From assembly GCA_013202445.1 (NCBI GenBank), contig JABMRW010000091.1, positions 1-9,967 on the forward strand: 9,967 nucleotides of DNA, in the 5' to 3' direction. The notes beneath the pieces are model-generated. The model searched no databases, was not told the DNA's origin, and saw only the letters and a program-made list of their open reading frames with translations. This document shows, one piece after another, positions 1-5,956 of the stretch (positions are counted from its first letter, which is position 1; each line of letters begins with the position of its first letter). The translations under genes were made by a program, and so were the position numbers. Source of the stretch: Deltaproteobacteria bacterium. GTDB lineage: Bacteria > Chloroflexota > Dehalococcoidia > Dehalococcoidales > BS750m-G39.

Positions 1-55
<55 letters not shown>

Positions 56-64
56 ACGAACTTA

Positions 65-93
65 ATTGTAGCTATTTGGCGTGTTAGTGTCAA
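65..93 (-). promoter_or_regulatory. Promoter of tRNA-Phe
   Basis: On the minus strand there is TTGACA (88-93), a 17-bp spacer and TACAAT (65-70). The -35 is a perfect consensus match and the -10 matches 5 of 6. Transcription would start near 58, only about 3 nt before the mature tRNA 5' end at 55, a short leader typical of a stable-RNA promoter. Confidence 0.85.
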
Positions 94-102
94 GGATTGC
101 TG

Positions 103-131
103 TTGACAAGGATGCCCGCCAGCACTAGCAT
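103..131 (+). promoter_or_regulatory. Promoter of the nitroreductase-family gene
   Basis: TTGACA (103-108), a 17-bp spacer and TAGCAT (126-131; 4 of 6 matches). The start would be near 138, giving a leader of about 42 nt. Its -35 box lies only 9 bp from the divergent -35 box of tRNA-Phe. The -10 is weak, so expression is probably modest. A TATAAG at 136-141 is badly spaced from this -35 and was not chosen. Confidence 0.6.
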
Positions 132-179
132 TGGTTATAAGGGTATAGCTACTGAAATCAAGCGTAGAGAGGCGGGATT

Positions 180-725
180 ATGGCTCTTCTGGACTTAATC
201 AAACAACGAAAAAGCGTCAGGGATTTCCGGGATGCACCGGTTGAGCGAGACAAAATAATGATGTGCCTTGAGGCGGCCAGGCAAGCCCCCTCGGCAAGCA
301 ATTCGCAGCCCTGGCGATTCATAGTGGTGGATGATAAAGAGCTCAAAGATAGGCTCTGTGACGCCGCTTTCGGCGGTCTATACTTCATAAATTCCTTCTG
401 CAAAACGGCACCGGTTATGGTCGCGGTCATATCGGAGAAGTCCAAGTTCCTGACCAGAATCGGGGGGATGTTTCGGGGCACCAAATACTATCTCATAGAC
501 ATAGGGGCAGCCTGCGAGCATTTCGTACTGGAGGCTGAAGACCTGGGCCTGGGCACCTGCTGGATAGGCTGGTTCAACGAAGGAGGGGTGAAATCGGTAT
601 TGAACATCCCGCGGGATAAAAAGATAGATATCCTGATAGCGCTGGGCTACTACGACCGGGAAAAGCTGGGGCCGGAACACGGCCGGGAGCCGTTGGACAC
701 AATTACCTCATTTAACTCCTACTAA
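180..725 (+). CDS. Nitroreductase-family FMN-dependent oxidoreductase
   Basis: This is a 181-residue protein of the compact nitroreductase superfamily, cytosolic homodimers that bind FMN and use NAD(P)H to reduce varied substrates. Seen in sequence: the N-terminal family signature RKSVRDF (residues 10-16), the FMN-binding APSASNSQPW segment (36-45), a helix ending in LEAEDLGLGTCWIG (the usual second FMN-binding block), and a C-terminal strand ILIALGYY. Length fits the family (about 170-200). The ATG at 180 is preceded by a GAGGC ribosome-binding site. The gene is alone on its transcript: its upstream neighbour is a divergent tRNA and a separate promoter and terminator follow. The true substrate cannot be told; nitroaromatic reduction is a family label only. 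No cysteine cluster suggests a ferredoxin-fused subtype. Confidence 0.9.
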   Translation: MALLDLIKQRKSVRDFRDAPVERDKIMMCLEAARQAPSASNSQPWRFIVVDDKELKDRLCDAAFGGLYFINSFCKTAPVMVAVISEKSKFLTRIGGMFRGTKYYLIDIGAACEHFVLEAEDLGLGTCWIGWFNEGGVKSVLNIPRDKKIDILIALGYYDREKLGPEHGREPLDTITSFNSY

Positions 726-732
726 AGGGTTA

Positions 733-761
733 TTGACAAGCTCTAAATATTGGACTACATT
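733..761 (+). promoter_or_regulatory. Candidate promoter upstream of the endonuclease-like gene
   Basis: TTGACA (733-738), a 17-bp spacer and TACATT (756-761; 4 of 6). The start would be near 768. It begins just after the nitroreductase stop codon and reads into the palindrome cluster, the terminator hairpin and then the gene at 902. The -35 is perfect but the -10 is weak, hence the moderate confidence. Confidence 0.5.
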
Positions 762-802
762 AAAGTCCCAACATGTAGAAACATGTAAAAAAGTGTTAAC
801 AC
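752..802. promoter_or_regulatory. Cluster of small palindromes, possible operators
   Basis: Several dyads lie together. GGACT (752-756) and AGTCC (764-768) flank the -10 box. ACATGT occurs at 771-776 and again at 781-786, exactly 10 bp apart, so on the same helix face. GTGTTAACAC (793-802) is a perfect 10-bp palindrome. Their position over and just downstream of the candidate -10 and start is where a repressor would bind. No regulator family is recognised from the sequences; the operator role is an inference. Confidence 0.4.
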
Positions 803-835
803 GAGGGGGTGGGGGCAGGGAGATGAAGCGGACGG

Positions 836-881
836 AAGGGCACTGGGACCGCAATAATAGGCGGTGGCTGGTGCCCTTTTT
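836..881 (+). terminator. Intrinsic terminator or attenuator before the endonuclease-like gene
   Basis: Arms AAGGGCAC (836-843) and GTGCCCTT (871-878) pair over 8 bp. An inner helix ACCGC (848-852) with GCGGT (861-865) caps the stem, with loop AATAATAG. The T run 877-881 follows. It ends about 20 bp before the start codon at 902 and 10 bp before its ribosome-binding site. Transcripts from the promoter at 733-761 would therefore either end here as an RNA of about 110 nt or read through into the gene. Confidence 0.75.
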
Positions 882-901
882 GATTTAAGTGGAGGTGAGC
901 C

Positions 902-1882
902 ATGTTTCACGGCAAAATCAGCCCGGAGATTGCCCGGGGCCTGAAGGTCCTGCGGGGGCGCATTAAGGACGCCGACATCCGCCCCTCTATACTCGATGAG
1001 ACACTGAATATCGCCACCTGGAACATCCGCGAGTTCGGCAGAATGCGGCGGCGCAAGCGGCGCAGCGAGGCGGCTATCCATTACATCGCCGAGATTCTGA
1101 ACCAGTTTGACCTCATCGCCGTCGTCGAGGTGCGGGACGACATCACCGACCTCAATCGGGTAATGAAGATTCTGGGGCCCTACTGGCGGGCGGTCTTTTC
1201 CGACTTCAACGCCGACCGCGCCGGCAACCGGGAGCGCATCGCCTACCTTTACGATAAGCGGGTGGCCGCTTTTACCGGGCTTGCCGCCGAGGCTAACCCG
1301 CCGCTGAGGAAAAACCGGGCAACCGGCGAGTACGAGCCGACCATCGTCTGGTGGCGCAGCCCGTTTATGGCCTCCTTCAGAGCCGGCAACTTCGATTTCA
1401 TCCTGCTCACTGTTCATATCCGCTGGGGTAAAAGCAAGGCTTCCCGTATCCCCGAGCTGGAAAAGCTGGCGGAATGGGTTGATAAGCGCTGTAAGGAGAA
1501 ATACGTGGTCGATAAGGATTTCATCGTTATGGGGGACTTCAACATCCCCAAAATCGATGATAAGCTGTACCAGGCCATCACCAGCCGGGGGCTGGAAATC
1601 CCCGATGCCCTGCTGGGCACCGACCACGGCAGCAACCTCGCCCGCAACAAGCGCTATGACCAGATATTGCACTACCGCCGCTATACCACGACCCTGAAGG
1701 GGGTGGGCGGGGTGTTAGATTTCTACCGCAACGACTGGCGGGCGCTGTTCCCAGAGGAGGAATACCCGGATATGGACGACAAGGAGTTTACCTACCAGAT
1801 GTCGGACCACCTGCCCCTGTGGGTGCAGCTCGACACCTGGATTGAGGACGAGCAGCTCGACCAGATACTGAACCGGGGGTGA
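902..1882 (+). CDS. Endonuclease/exonuclease/phosphatase (EEP) superfamily protein
   Basis: This 326-residue protein carries the metal-dependent EEP fold shared by DNase I, exonuclease III and inositol phosphatases. Motifs in order: TWNIREFG (39-46; Asn41), the metal-binding glutamate in VVEVRDD (Glu76), NRERIAYLYD (109-118), LLTVHI in the middle, MGDFNIP (210-216, with Asp212 and Asn214), YDQIL, and the terminal SDHLPLW (Asp302, His303 as the catalytic pair). All expected catalytic residues are present, so it should be active; the natural substrate (nucleic acid or phosphoester) cannot be told. There is no signal peptide; an Arg/Lys-rich patch RMRRRKRR (47-54) lies just after motif one and could contact nucleic acid. 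The ATG at 902 has a strong GGAGGTGA site. It lies 42 bp before the DUF1353 gene, on the same strand, so the two are probably cotranscribed. Confidence 0.88.
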   Translation: MFHGKISPEIARGLKVLRGRIKDADIRPSILDETLNIATWNIREFGRMRRRKRRSEAAIHYIAEILNQFDLIAVVEVRDDITDLNRVMKILGPYWRAVFSDFNADRAGNRERIAYLYDKRVAAFTGLAAEANPPLRKNRATGEYEPTIVWWRSPFMASFRAGNFDFILLTVHIRWGKSKASRIPELEKLAEWVDKRCKEKYVVDKDFIVMGDFNIPKIDDKLYQAITSRGLEIPDALLGTDHGSNLARNKRYDQILHYRRYTTTLKGVGGVLDFYRNDWRALFPEEEYPDMDDKEFTYQMSDHLPLWVQLDTWIEDEQLDQILNRG

Positions 1883-1924
1883 TGGCCAACCGCAGCCTTT
1901 ACCAAAAAGATAGAGGAGTAAAAA

Positions 1925-2383
1925 ATGAGCAAATTCACCGAAGTGCTGGTGGTATCACCCCTTGCTGATGGGAAAACCTGGGTTACCCGGAAAGAGTTCG
2001 GCTATGACATCGGTGAAGAGGGCAGCGGCAACACCATTGATGTCCCCATAGGTTTTATGACCGACTTTGCCAGCATACCCAGGCCGCTGTGGGTAATCCT
2101 GCCCAGATGGGGCAAGTACGGGAATGCCGCCGTTATTCACGATTACTGCTACTGGGAGCAGAGCCGCTCCCGCCTGGAAGCCGACAGAATATTCCGCGAG
2201 GCGATGGAAGTGCTGCAGGTGCCCAGGTGGAAGGTCCGCGCCATGTACTATTCAGTGAGGCTGGGGGCTGGGCTGGCCTGGTCAGGTAACAGGCGAAAGA
2301 AGGAGAAGGGCATAAGCAGGATAGCGGCGGTGATGCCGGTTAAATCGGTTGAGGTGCCCAAATCGCTTCAGGCTAAGGGGTAG
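1925..2383 (+). CDS. DUF1353 family protein
   Basis: A 152-residue protein matching the DUF1353 pattern, a small family found often in tailed-phage genomes and prophages and of unknown function. Seen: VPIGFMTDFASIPRPLW (40-56), the family's hallmark with Thr46-Asp47-Phe48, then VIHDYCYW (70-77, His72-Asp73) and the ADRIFREAMEVL helix. The conserved His-Asp pair and Asp47 could form a metal or catalytic site, but this is inference. The tail from about residue 120 is basic (NRRKKEKG) and variable. The ATG at 1925 follows an AGGAG site. It is the second gene of a probable two-gene unit with the EEP protein and converges on panC with only 13 bp between stop codons. No other phage gene is near. 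Confidence 0.82.
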   Translation: MSKFTEVLVVSPLADGKTWVTRKEFGYDIGEEGSGNTIDVPIGFMTDFASIPRPLWVILPRWGKYGNAAVIHDYCYWEQSRSRLEADRIFREAMEVLQVPRWKVRAMYYSVRLGAGLAWSGNRRKKEKGISRIAAVMPVKSVEVPKSLQAKG

Positions 2384-2396
2384 TGAACTTTCAGCT

Positions 2397-3230
2397 TTAC
2401 CCCACCACCACGTTATCTATCAGCCTGGTCTTGCCGATTCTTACCGCCATTGACACTAAAGCCGGGGGTTTTACCTCGTCAAGTTCGTCCAGGGTTTCGG
2501 CGTCGGCGATGCTGATATAGTCAATATCGGCTAACGGCTGCTTTAGAATGAGGGCGGTCATCCGGCGGCGGATGGCGGCGGCGTTTCTCTCCCCCTCACC
2601 ATAAAGCTTCTGCGCCAGTGTTAGTGCCTGATAAAGAACCGCTGCCTGCTTTCTTTCCTCGGGGTTTAGATAGGTGTTGCGGCTGCTCATGGCCAGACCG
2701 TCGGGCTCGCGCACCGTGGGCACGGCAACTACCTCCAGGCTCATATCAAGGTCAGCCACCATCTTACGGATAACTAACAGCTGCTGGGCATCCTTCTGCC
2801 CGAAGTAGGCTCTATCCGGCCTAACCAGCTCAAAGAGCCGGGCGACTACGGTGGCAACCCCCCGGAAGTGACCGGGGCGGGACGCCCCCTCCAATCGTTC
2901 GCCGAGCCCGCCTACCTCCACCCAGGCGTTGAACCCCGGGGGGTAAATCTCCTCCACCGGGGGCATAAAGACCAGGTCAACCCCCTCCCCCTCTAAAAGA
3001 GCCAGGTCGCGCCGGGGGTCGCGGGGGTACTGCCTGAAATCTTCCTTGGGGCCGAACTGGGTGGGGTTAACGAAGATGCTGACCGCCACCGAGGCGTTTT
3101 CGGCCCTGGCCTGCCTGACTAAAACTAAATGGCCTTCGTGTAGGTAACCCATGGTGGGGACAAAGCCAACCGGCCCGGGCATTTTGCCCCTTAACTGGCT
3201 CAACTCGGCGGCGGTCTCAACTATTTTCAT
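2397..3230 (-). CDS. panC: Pantothenate synthetase (pantoate-beta-alanine ligase)
   Basis: PanC joins pantoate to beta-alanine with ATP, through a pantoyl-adenylate, to give pantothenate. The 277 residues match the family's usual length of about 280. Seen: the nucleotide-binding segment FVPTMGYLHEGH (23-34) with the HxGH motif (His31-His34), SIFVNPTQFGPKEDF, the PGHFRGVATVV pantoate/ATP segment, FGQKDAQQL, and the MSSRN motif that takes the place of KMSKS in this superfamily. All key motifs are intact. It is the last gene of the pantothenate operon, 59 bp after panB. A perfect hairpin ends 8 nt before the ATG and no good Shine-Dalgarno lies in the usual window, so initiation may depend on that hairpin. 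No clear terminator separates it from the converging DUF1353 gene. Confidence 0.97.
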   Translation of the reverse strand: MKIVETAAELSQLRGKMPGPVGFVPTMGYLHEGHLVLVRQARAENASVAVSIFVNPTQFGPKEDFRQYPRDPRRDLALLEGEGVDLVFMPPVEEIYPPGFNAWVEVGGLGERLEGASRPGHFRGVATVVARLFELVRPDRAYFGQKDAQQLLVIRKMVADLDMSLEVVAVPTVREPDGLAMSSRNTYLNPEERKQAAVLYQALTLAQKLYGEGERNAAAIRRRMTALILKQPLADIDYISIADAETLDELDEVKPPALVSMAVRIGKTRLIDNVVVG

Positions 3231-3238
3231 AATATTAG

Positions 3239-3258
3239 AGAGGGGCTAACGCCCCTCT
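3239..3258. repeat. Perfect palindrome at the panC start (repeat family copy 1)
   Basis: AGAGGGGC (3239-3246), loop TAAC, GCCCCTCT (3251-3258): 8 bp with a tetraloop, followed by TAAAC on the plus strand. A nearly identical copy lies at 5661-5684. In the mRNA (minus strand) the stem ends 8 nt before the panC start codon, and the only GAGG-type sequence nearby is buried in its 5' arm. There is no U tract, so it is not a terminator in this orientation. Confidence 0.8.
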
Positions 3259-3289
3259 TAAACCTGTCTCAATAAATTATTATCCCGGC

Positions 3290-4072
<783 letters not shown>

Positions 4073-4459
4073 CTATTTCTCCCATAGTGGCAGCGTCCCC
4101 ACCGCCGATTTGACCTCGGTGATAACATTCTTTTCGTCAACATAGACACGGGTGGGGTGGTGCTTATGGACCTCGGCCTCCTCAACCTGGCGGTAGGTAA
4201 GGATGATAACCTTGTCGCCCGCGCCGGCCAAACGTGCGGCAGCACCCTGGATGCCAATCTCACCGCTGTCAGCTTCGGCTTCAATGGCGTAGGTCTCAAA
4301 GCGGGCTCCGTTGTTGATGTTCAGCACATGAACCTGCTCGAAGGGGAGGATGTCAGCCGCTTCCATCAGCTTCTTGTCAATACTGATGCTCCCTTCGTAC
4401 TCAATATTGGCGTGGGTGACTCGGGCTCGGTGGATTTTGCTCTTAAGCATTATTCTCAT
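4073..4459 (-). CDS. panD: Aspartate 1-decarboxylase (pyruvoyl enzyme precursor)
   Basis: PanD decarboxylates aspartate to beta-alanine. It is made as a proenzyme that cleaves itself and turns the new N-terminal serine into a pyruvoyl group. Seen from the chosen start: LKSKIHRARVTHA with Lys8, the cleavage site EYEGS (cut between Gly23 and Ser24), NNGARFETYAI with Arg53 and Tyr57, and GAAARL and GDKVIIL strands. The length of 128 fits the family. The ATG at 4459 is preferred because a GGAGGT site (4464-4469) lies just upstream; a TTG at 4471 would extend the frame by four residues but includes that site, and an ATG at 4450 is too far from it. The preceding gene ends at 4478, so that site sits in the junction, consistent with an operon. 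Confidence 0.96.
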   Translation of the reverse strand: MRIMLKSKIHRARVTHANIEYEGSISIDKKLMEAADILPFEQVHVLNINNGARFETYAIEAEADSGEIGIQGAAARLAGAGDKVIILTYRQVEEAEVHKHHPTRVYVDEKNVITEVKSAVGTLPLWEK

Positions 4460-4477
4460 CACAACCTCCAATTTATT

Positions 4478-5341
4478 TTAATCGGGTTGTTTAAGTATCG
4501 TTTGTAGCTCCCGGGCTTGAGATTGGTCTATTTTGCCCTTGGCTACGGCGATGGGTATAGTCTGCCGGCCAAGCTCACGGTAGGTGGAGAGGAGGTGGGG
4601 GGCAGTCTGCTTTAGTGCGTCAAGATGCTTGTTGATGGTGCCGATATCGCCGCGAGCGATTGGGCCGGTGAGGCAGTTGGGGATACCGATAGTCTCAATA
4701 TTATGAAGCGTCCCGCGGAGCAGCGGGACTAAGGCTTTAGTGGCTTTTTGCTGGGGGACATCAAAGGTCTGCCAGAGGTCGGTGGCCAGCTTAACCAGGG
4801 TTACCATATAGTTGCAGGCAAAGACGGCGGCGGCGTGGTAGAGAACCTTGTCGCTGGCTTTAAGCTCTACCCACTGGCCGTCAAGGGCAGCCGCCATATC
4901 TTTAAGGGTGCTCAGCAGGGGCTCTTCCGCCTCCAGGGCAAATGTTGAGCCGGGTATATTCTCTATAGCCTGCCGGGGGCTGGCGAAGGTCTGCAGGGGG
5001 TGAAAGGCGCCCACTTTAGCCCCGGCCTCTTTAGCCGGCTGGAGAATATCGGTGGAGTCGGCGCCGCTGCAGTGGACCACGCTCTGGCCGGGGCGCCAGC
5101 TGACTTTAGAGACTACGGAGGCGATGGCGTCATCGGGGGTGGTAATAAAGATAAGCTCGGCGTTATCGGCAACGGCCTGGCTGCTATCAAATACGCGGCA
5201 GCCGCCGGCTGCCTGCGCCAGCTTTTGGGCCGATGCCCGGCTGAGGCTGGATACGGCCACCACGGGATAGCCCCTGCCGGCCAACCTTGCCGCCAGGGCA
5301 GTGCCTACCGTTCCCGCCCCGATAAAGCCTAGTTTTAACAT
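4478..5341 (-). CDS. Rossmann-fold/DUF2520 protein, candidate ketopantoate reductase
   Basis: A 287-residue protein with an N-terminal NAD(P)-binding Rossmann domain, MLKLGFIGAGTVGTALA, including the dinucleotide motif Gly8-x-Gly10-x-x-Gly13. It is followed by the segments IFITTPDDAI, VHCSGADS and GAFHPLQTFAS, then a helical C-terminal half with KVLYHAAAVFACNYMVTL that resembles the DUF2520 domain. That layout is like 6-phosphogluconate dehydrogenase-type reductases. It is the first gene of the operon, ahead of panD, panB and panC, and no panE-type gene is visible here. I infer that it supplies the missing step, reduction of ketopantoate to pantoate, as reported for the non-PanE reductase PanG of other bacteria; whether it is truly homologous to PanG must be checked. 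The ATG at 5341 has no good Shine-Dalgarno and lies 18 nt after the leader terminator. Confidence 0.88.
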   Translation of the reverse strand: MLKLGFIGAGTVGTALAARLAGRGYPVVAVSSLSRASAQKLAQAAGGCRVFDSSQAVADNAELIFITTPDDAIASVVSKVSWRPGQSVVHCSGADSTDILQPAKEAGAKVGAFHPLQTFASPRQAIENIPGSTFALEAEEPLLSTLKDMAAALDGQWVELKASDKVLYHAAAVFACNYMVTLVKLATDLWQTFDVPQQKATKALVPLLRGTLHNIETIGIPNCLTGPIARGDIGTINKHLDALKQTAPHLLSTYRELGRQTIPIAVAKGKIDQSQARELQTILKQPD

Positions 5342-5507
5342 TTTAAGCCAAACCGCACTAAAAAAGCCTTCTCCGGCACAGCAGAGAAGGCATTAATATA
5401 ACAAGTCTATTTCTGCCGTCTCGGTCGTATCCGATCCAAGCGACCCAGATTGTTAAAAGTCTCGACTTAAAGGAAGCTTACCGCCTTTTGGGTCGATAGC
5501 TCTGGCT
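5342..5507 (-). promoter_or_regulatory. Structured leader RNA of the pantothenate operon (attenuator/riboswitch candidate)
   Basis: The predicted transcript from about 5507 folds into paired segments (plus-strand positions). P1: 5496-5501 with 5404-5410, 6 bp with one bulged A. P2: 5489-5495 with 5441-5447, a perfect 7 bp (CGACCCA/TGGGTCG). P3: 5484-5488 with 5469-5473, 5 bp stacked on P2. P4: 5465-5468 with 5457-5460. P5: 5431-5434 with 5421-5424. P1 closes a junction holding P2 (with P3 and P4 inside) and P5. A terminator follows at 5360-5391. Segment 5412-5419 can pair over 8 bp (one G-U) with 5378-5385 in the terminator hairpin, a possible antiterminator. No ORF or start codon explains the conserved-looking structure. 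It lies upstream of pantothenate genes, where the 'pan' RNA motif is known in Chloroflexi; I could not confirm a match to that motif. Confidence 0.7.
5360..5391 (-). terminator. Leader terminator of the pantothenate operon
   Basis: On the minus strand GCCTTCTC (5391-5384), a 10-nt loop and GAGAAGGC (5373-5366) form a perfect 8-bp stem followed by six T residues (5365-5360). It lies between the operon promoter and its first gene, ending 18 nt before the start codon, so it must be bypassed for expression. Confidence 0.88.
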
Positions 5508-5513
5508 ACTTAA

Positions 5514-5542
5514 AGTATAAAAGCTGACTATTTTTTTGTCAA
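5514..5542 (-). promoter_or_regulatory. Promoter of the pantothenate operon
   Basis: On the minus strand TTGACA (5542-5537), a 17-bp AT-rich spacer and TATACT (5519-5514): perfect -35, 5 of 6 at -10, ideal spacing. The start would be near 5507, only a few nucleotides before P1 of the leader fold begins at 5501. It is one of the strongest promoters in the window, which makes sense if output is set by attenuation downstream. Confidence 0.88.
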
Positions 5543-5622
5543 TGGCCTTTAAGTCATGGGAGTTTATGAGGCTCTCTGCGCCTCAACGCTTAGATATCTA
5601 CTTACCAACCTACCCCCTTAAT

Positions 5623-5646
5623 CCCCCTCCCTTGTAAGGGAGGGGG
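5623..5646. repeat. Perfect inverted repeat with 11-bp arms
   Basis: CCCCCTCCCTT (5623-5633), GT, AAGGGAGGGGG (5636-5646). On the plus strand it is followed, after AAGGG, by six T residues (5652-5657), so it might act as a weak terminator in that direction. This kind of palindrome is common as a dispersed repeat in bacterial intergenic DNA. Confidence 0.8.
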
Positions 5647-5657
5647 AAGGGTTTTTT

Positions 5658-5684
5658 AAAAAGAGGGGGCTAACGCCCCCTCTT
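5658..5684 (-). terminator. Probable terminator of lepB-pyrE (repeat family copy 2)
   Basis: On the minus strand AAGAGGGGGC (5684-5675), loop GTTA and GCCCCCTCTT (5670-5661) make a perfect 10-bp stem; the T run 5662-5658 follows, overlapping the stem end. It lies about 270 bp past the pyrE stop and is the best intrinsic terminator on that strand. Core and loop match the palindrome at 3239-3258 and both copies continue TAAAC on the plus strand. Confidence 0.65.
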
Positions 5685-5726
5685 AAACACCCCACTGGGT
5701 TAACAACTTTTTACAGGGGTGGGATA

Positions 5727-5746
5727 AAAAGGGCTTTAGCCCTTTT
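5727..5746. repeat. Inverted repeat AAAAGGGC/GCCCTTTT
   Basis: AAAAGGGC (5727-5734), TTTA, GCCCTTTT (5739-5746), followed by the palindrome CCTTAAGG (5748-5755). In minus orientation it is followed by a further T, so it could be an auxiliary terminator for pyrE. It resembles the other hairpins here in having a G-run stem and an A/T-rich tetraloop, followed by TTAA a few bases downstream. Confidence 0.65.
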
Positions 5747-5820
5747 ACCTTAAGGGTGGCGGGCGGGAAAAGATATAAATGGGGGTGGGGGGAGAAGGGG
5801 TCTCGTACCGCTTTTAGAGG

Positions 5821-5870
5821 GTGTTTAGCTGCCCACCCTCACCCACCCTCAAAGGCTTTACCTTTAGAAA
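5821..5870. repeat. Dispersed C-rich repeat, copy A
   Basis: It begins GTGTTT and continues with CCCACCCT, ACCCACCCTC and a small hairpin AAAGG/CCTTT. From 5832 to 5870 it matches 7192-7230 at 32 of 39 positions, in the same orientation and with no gap. Confidence 0.7.
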
Positions 5871-5956
5871 TCTTTTTAATGGGGGGAAGGGAAGAAAAAC
5901 AAGACTTTAAAAAGGGGCGGGGTAACGCCACAGAGACTGTGCGTCAGCTTATAATT

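Larger units (their letters stand above)
5543..5956. other. Repeat-rich intergenic region between the pantothenate promoter and pyrE
   Basis: About 400 bp without a credible gene. It holds small palindromes (GAGGC/GCCTC at 5568-5584, TAGATATCTA at 5591-5600), three larger inverted repeats (5623-5646, 5661-5684, 5727-5746), a G-rich stretch on the plus strand (5753-5799), and a C-rich segment (5821-5870) repeated before ribD. Open frames crossing it have no ribosome-binding site and low-complexity composition. It looks like accumulated dispersed repeats serving partly as terminators. Confidence 0.7.

Noticed and set aside
836..881. UGGGACCGC at 844-852 in the terminator's 5' arm resembles the T-box motif UGGNACCGC.
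   Set aside because: The upstream RNA from the promoter is only about 70 nt, has no recognisable Stem I segments, and the downstream gene is not an aminoacyl-tRNA or amino-acid gene. A chance match of this length is plausible.
755..1672. A 305-codon minus-strand open frame opposite the EEP gene.
   Set aside because: It is the high-GC mirror of a gene with intact EEP motifs, has proline/glycine-rich composition and no recognisable domain.
5358..5393. A short frame (11 codons, MPSLLCRRRLF) across the leader terminator, as a possible leader peptide.
   Set aside because: It has no ribosome-binding site, lies on the terminator itself, and shows no run of codons relevant to pantothenate precursors. 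Its sequence is explained by the hairpin.
5543..5956. A CRISPR array, because several similar hairpins are clustered.
   Set aside because: The hairpins differ in sequence and spacing, there are no equal-length spacers, and no cas gene is near.
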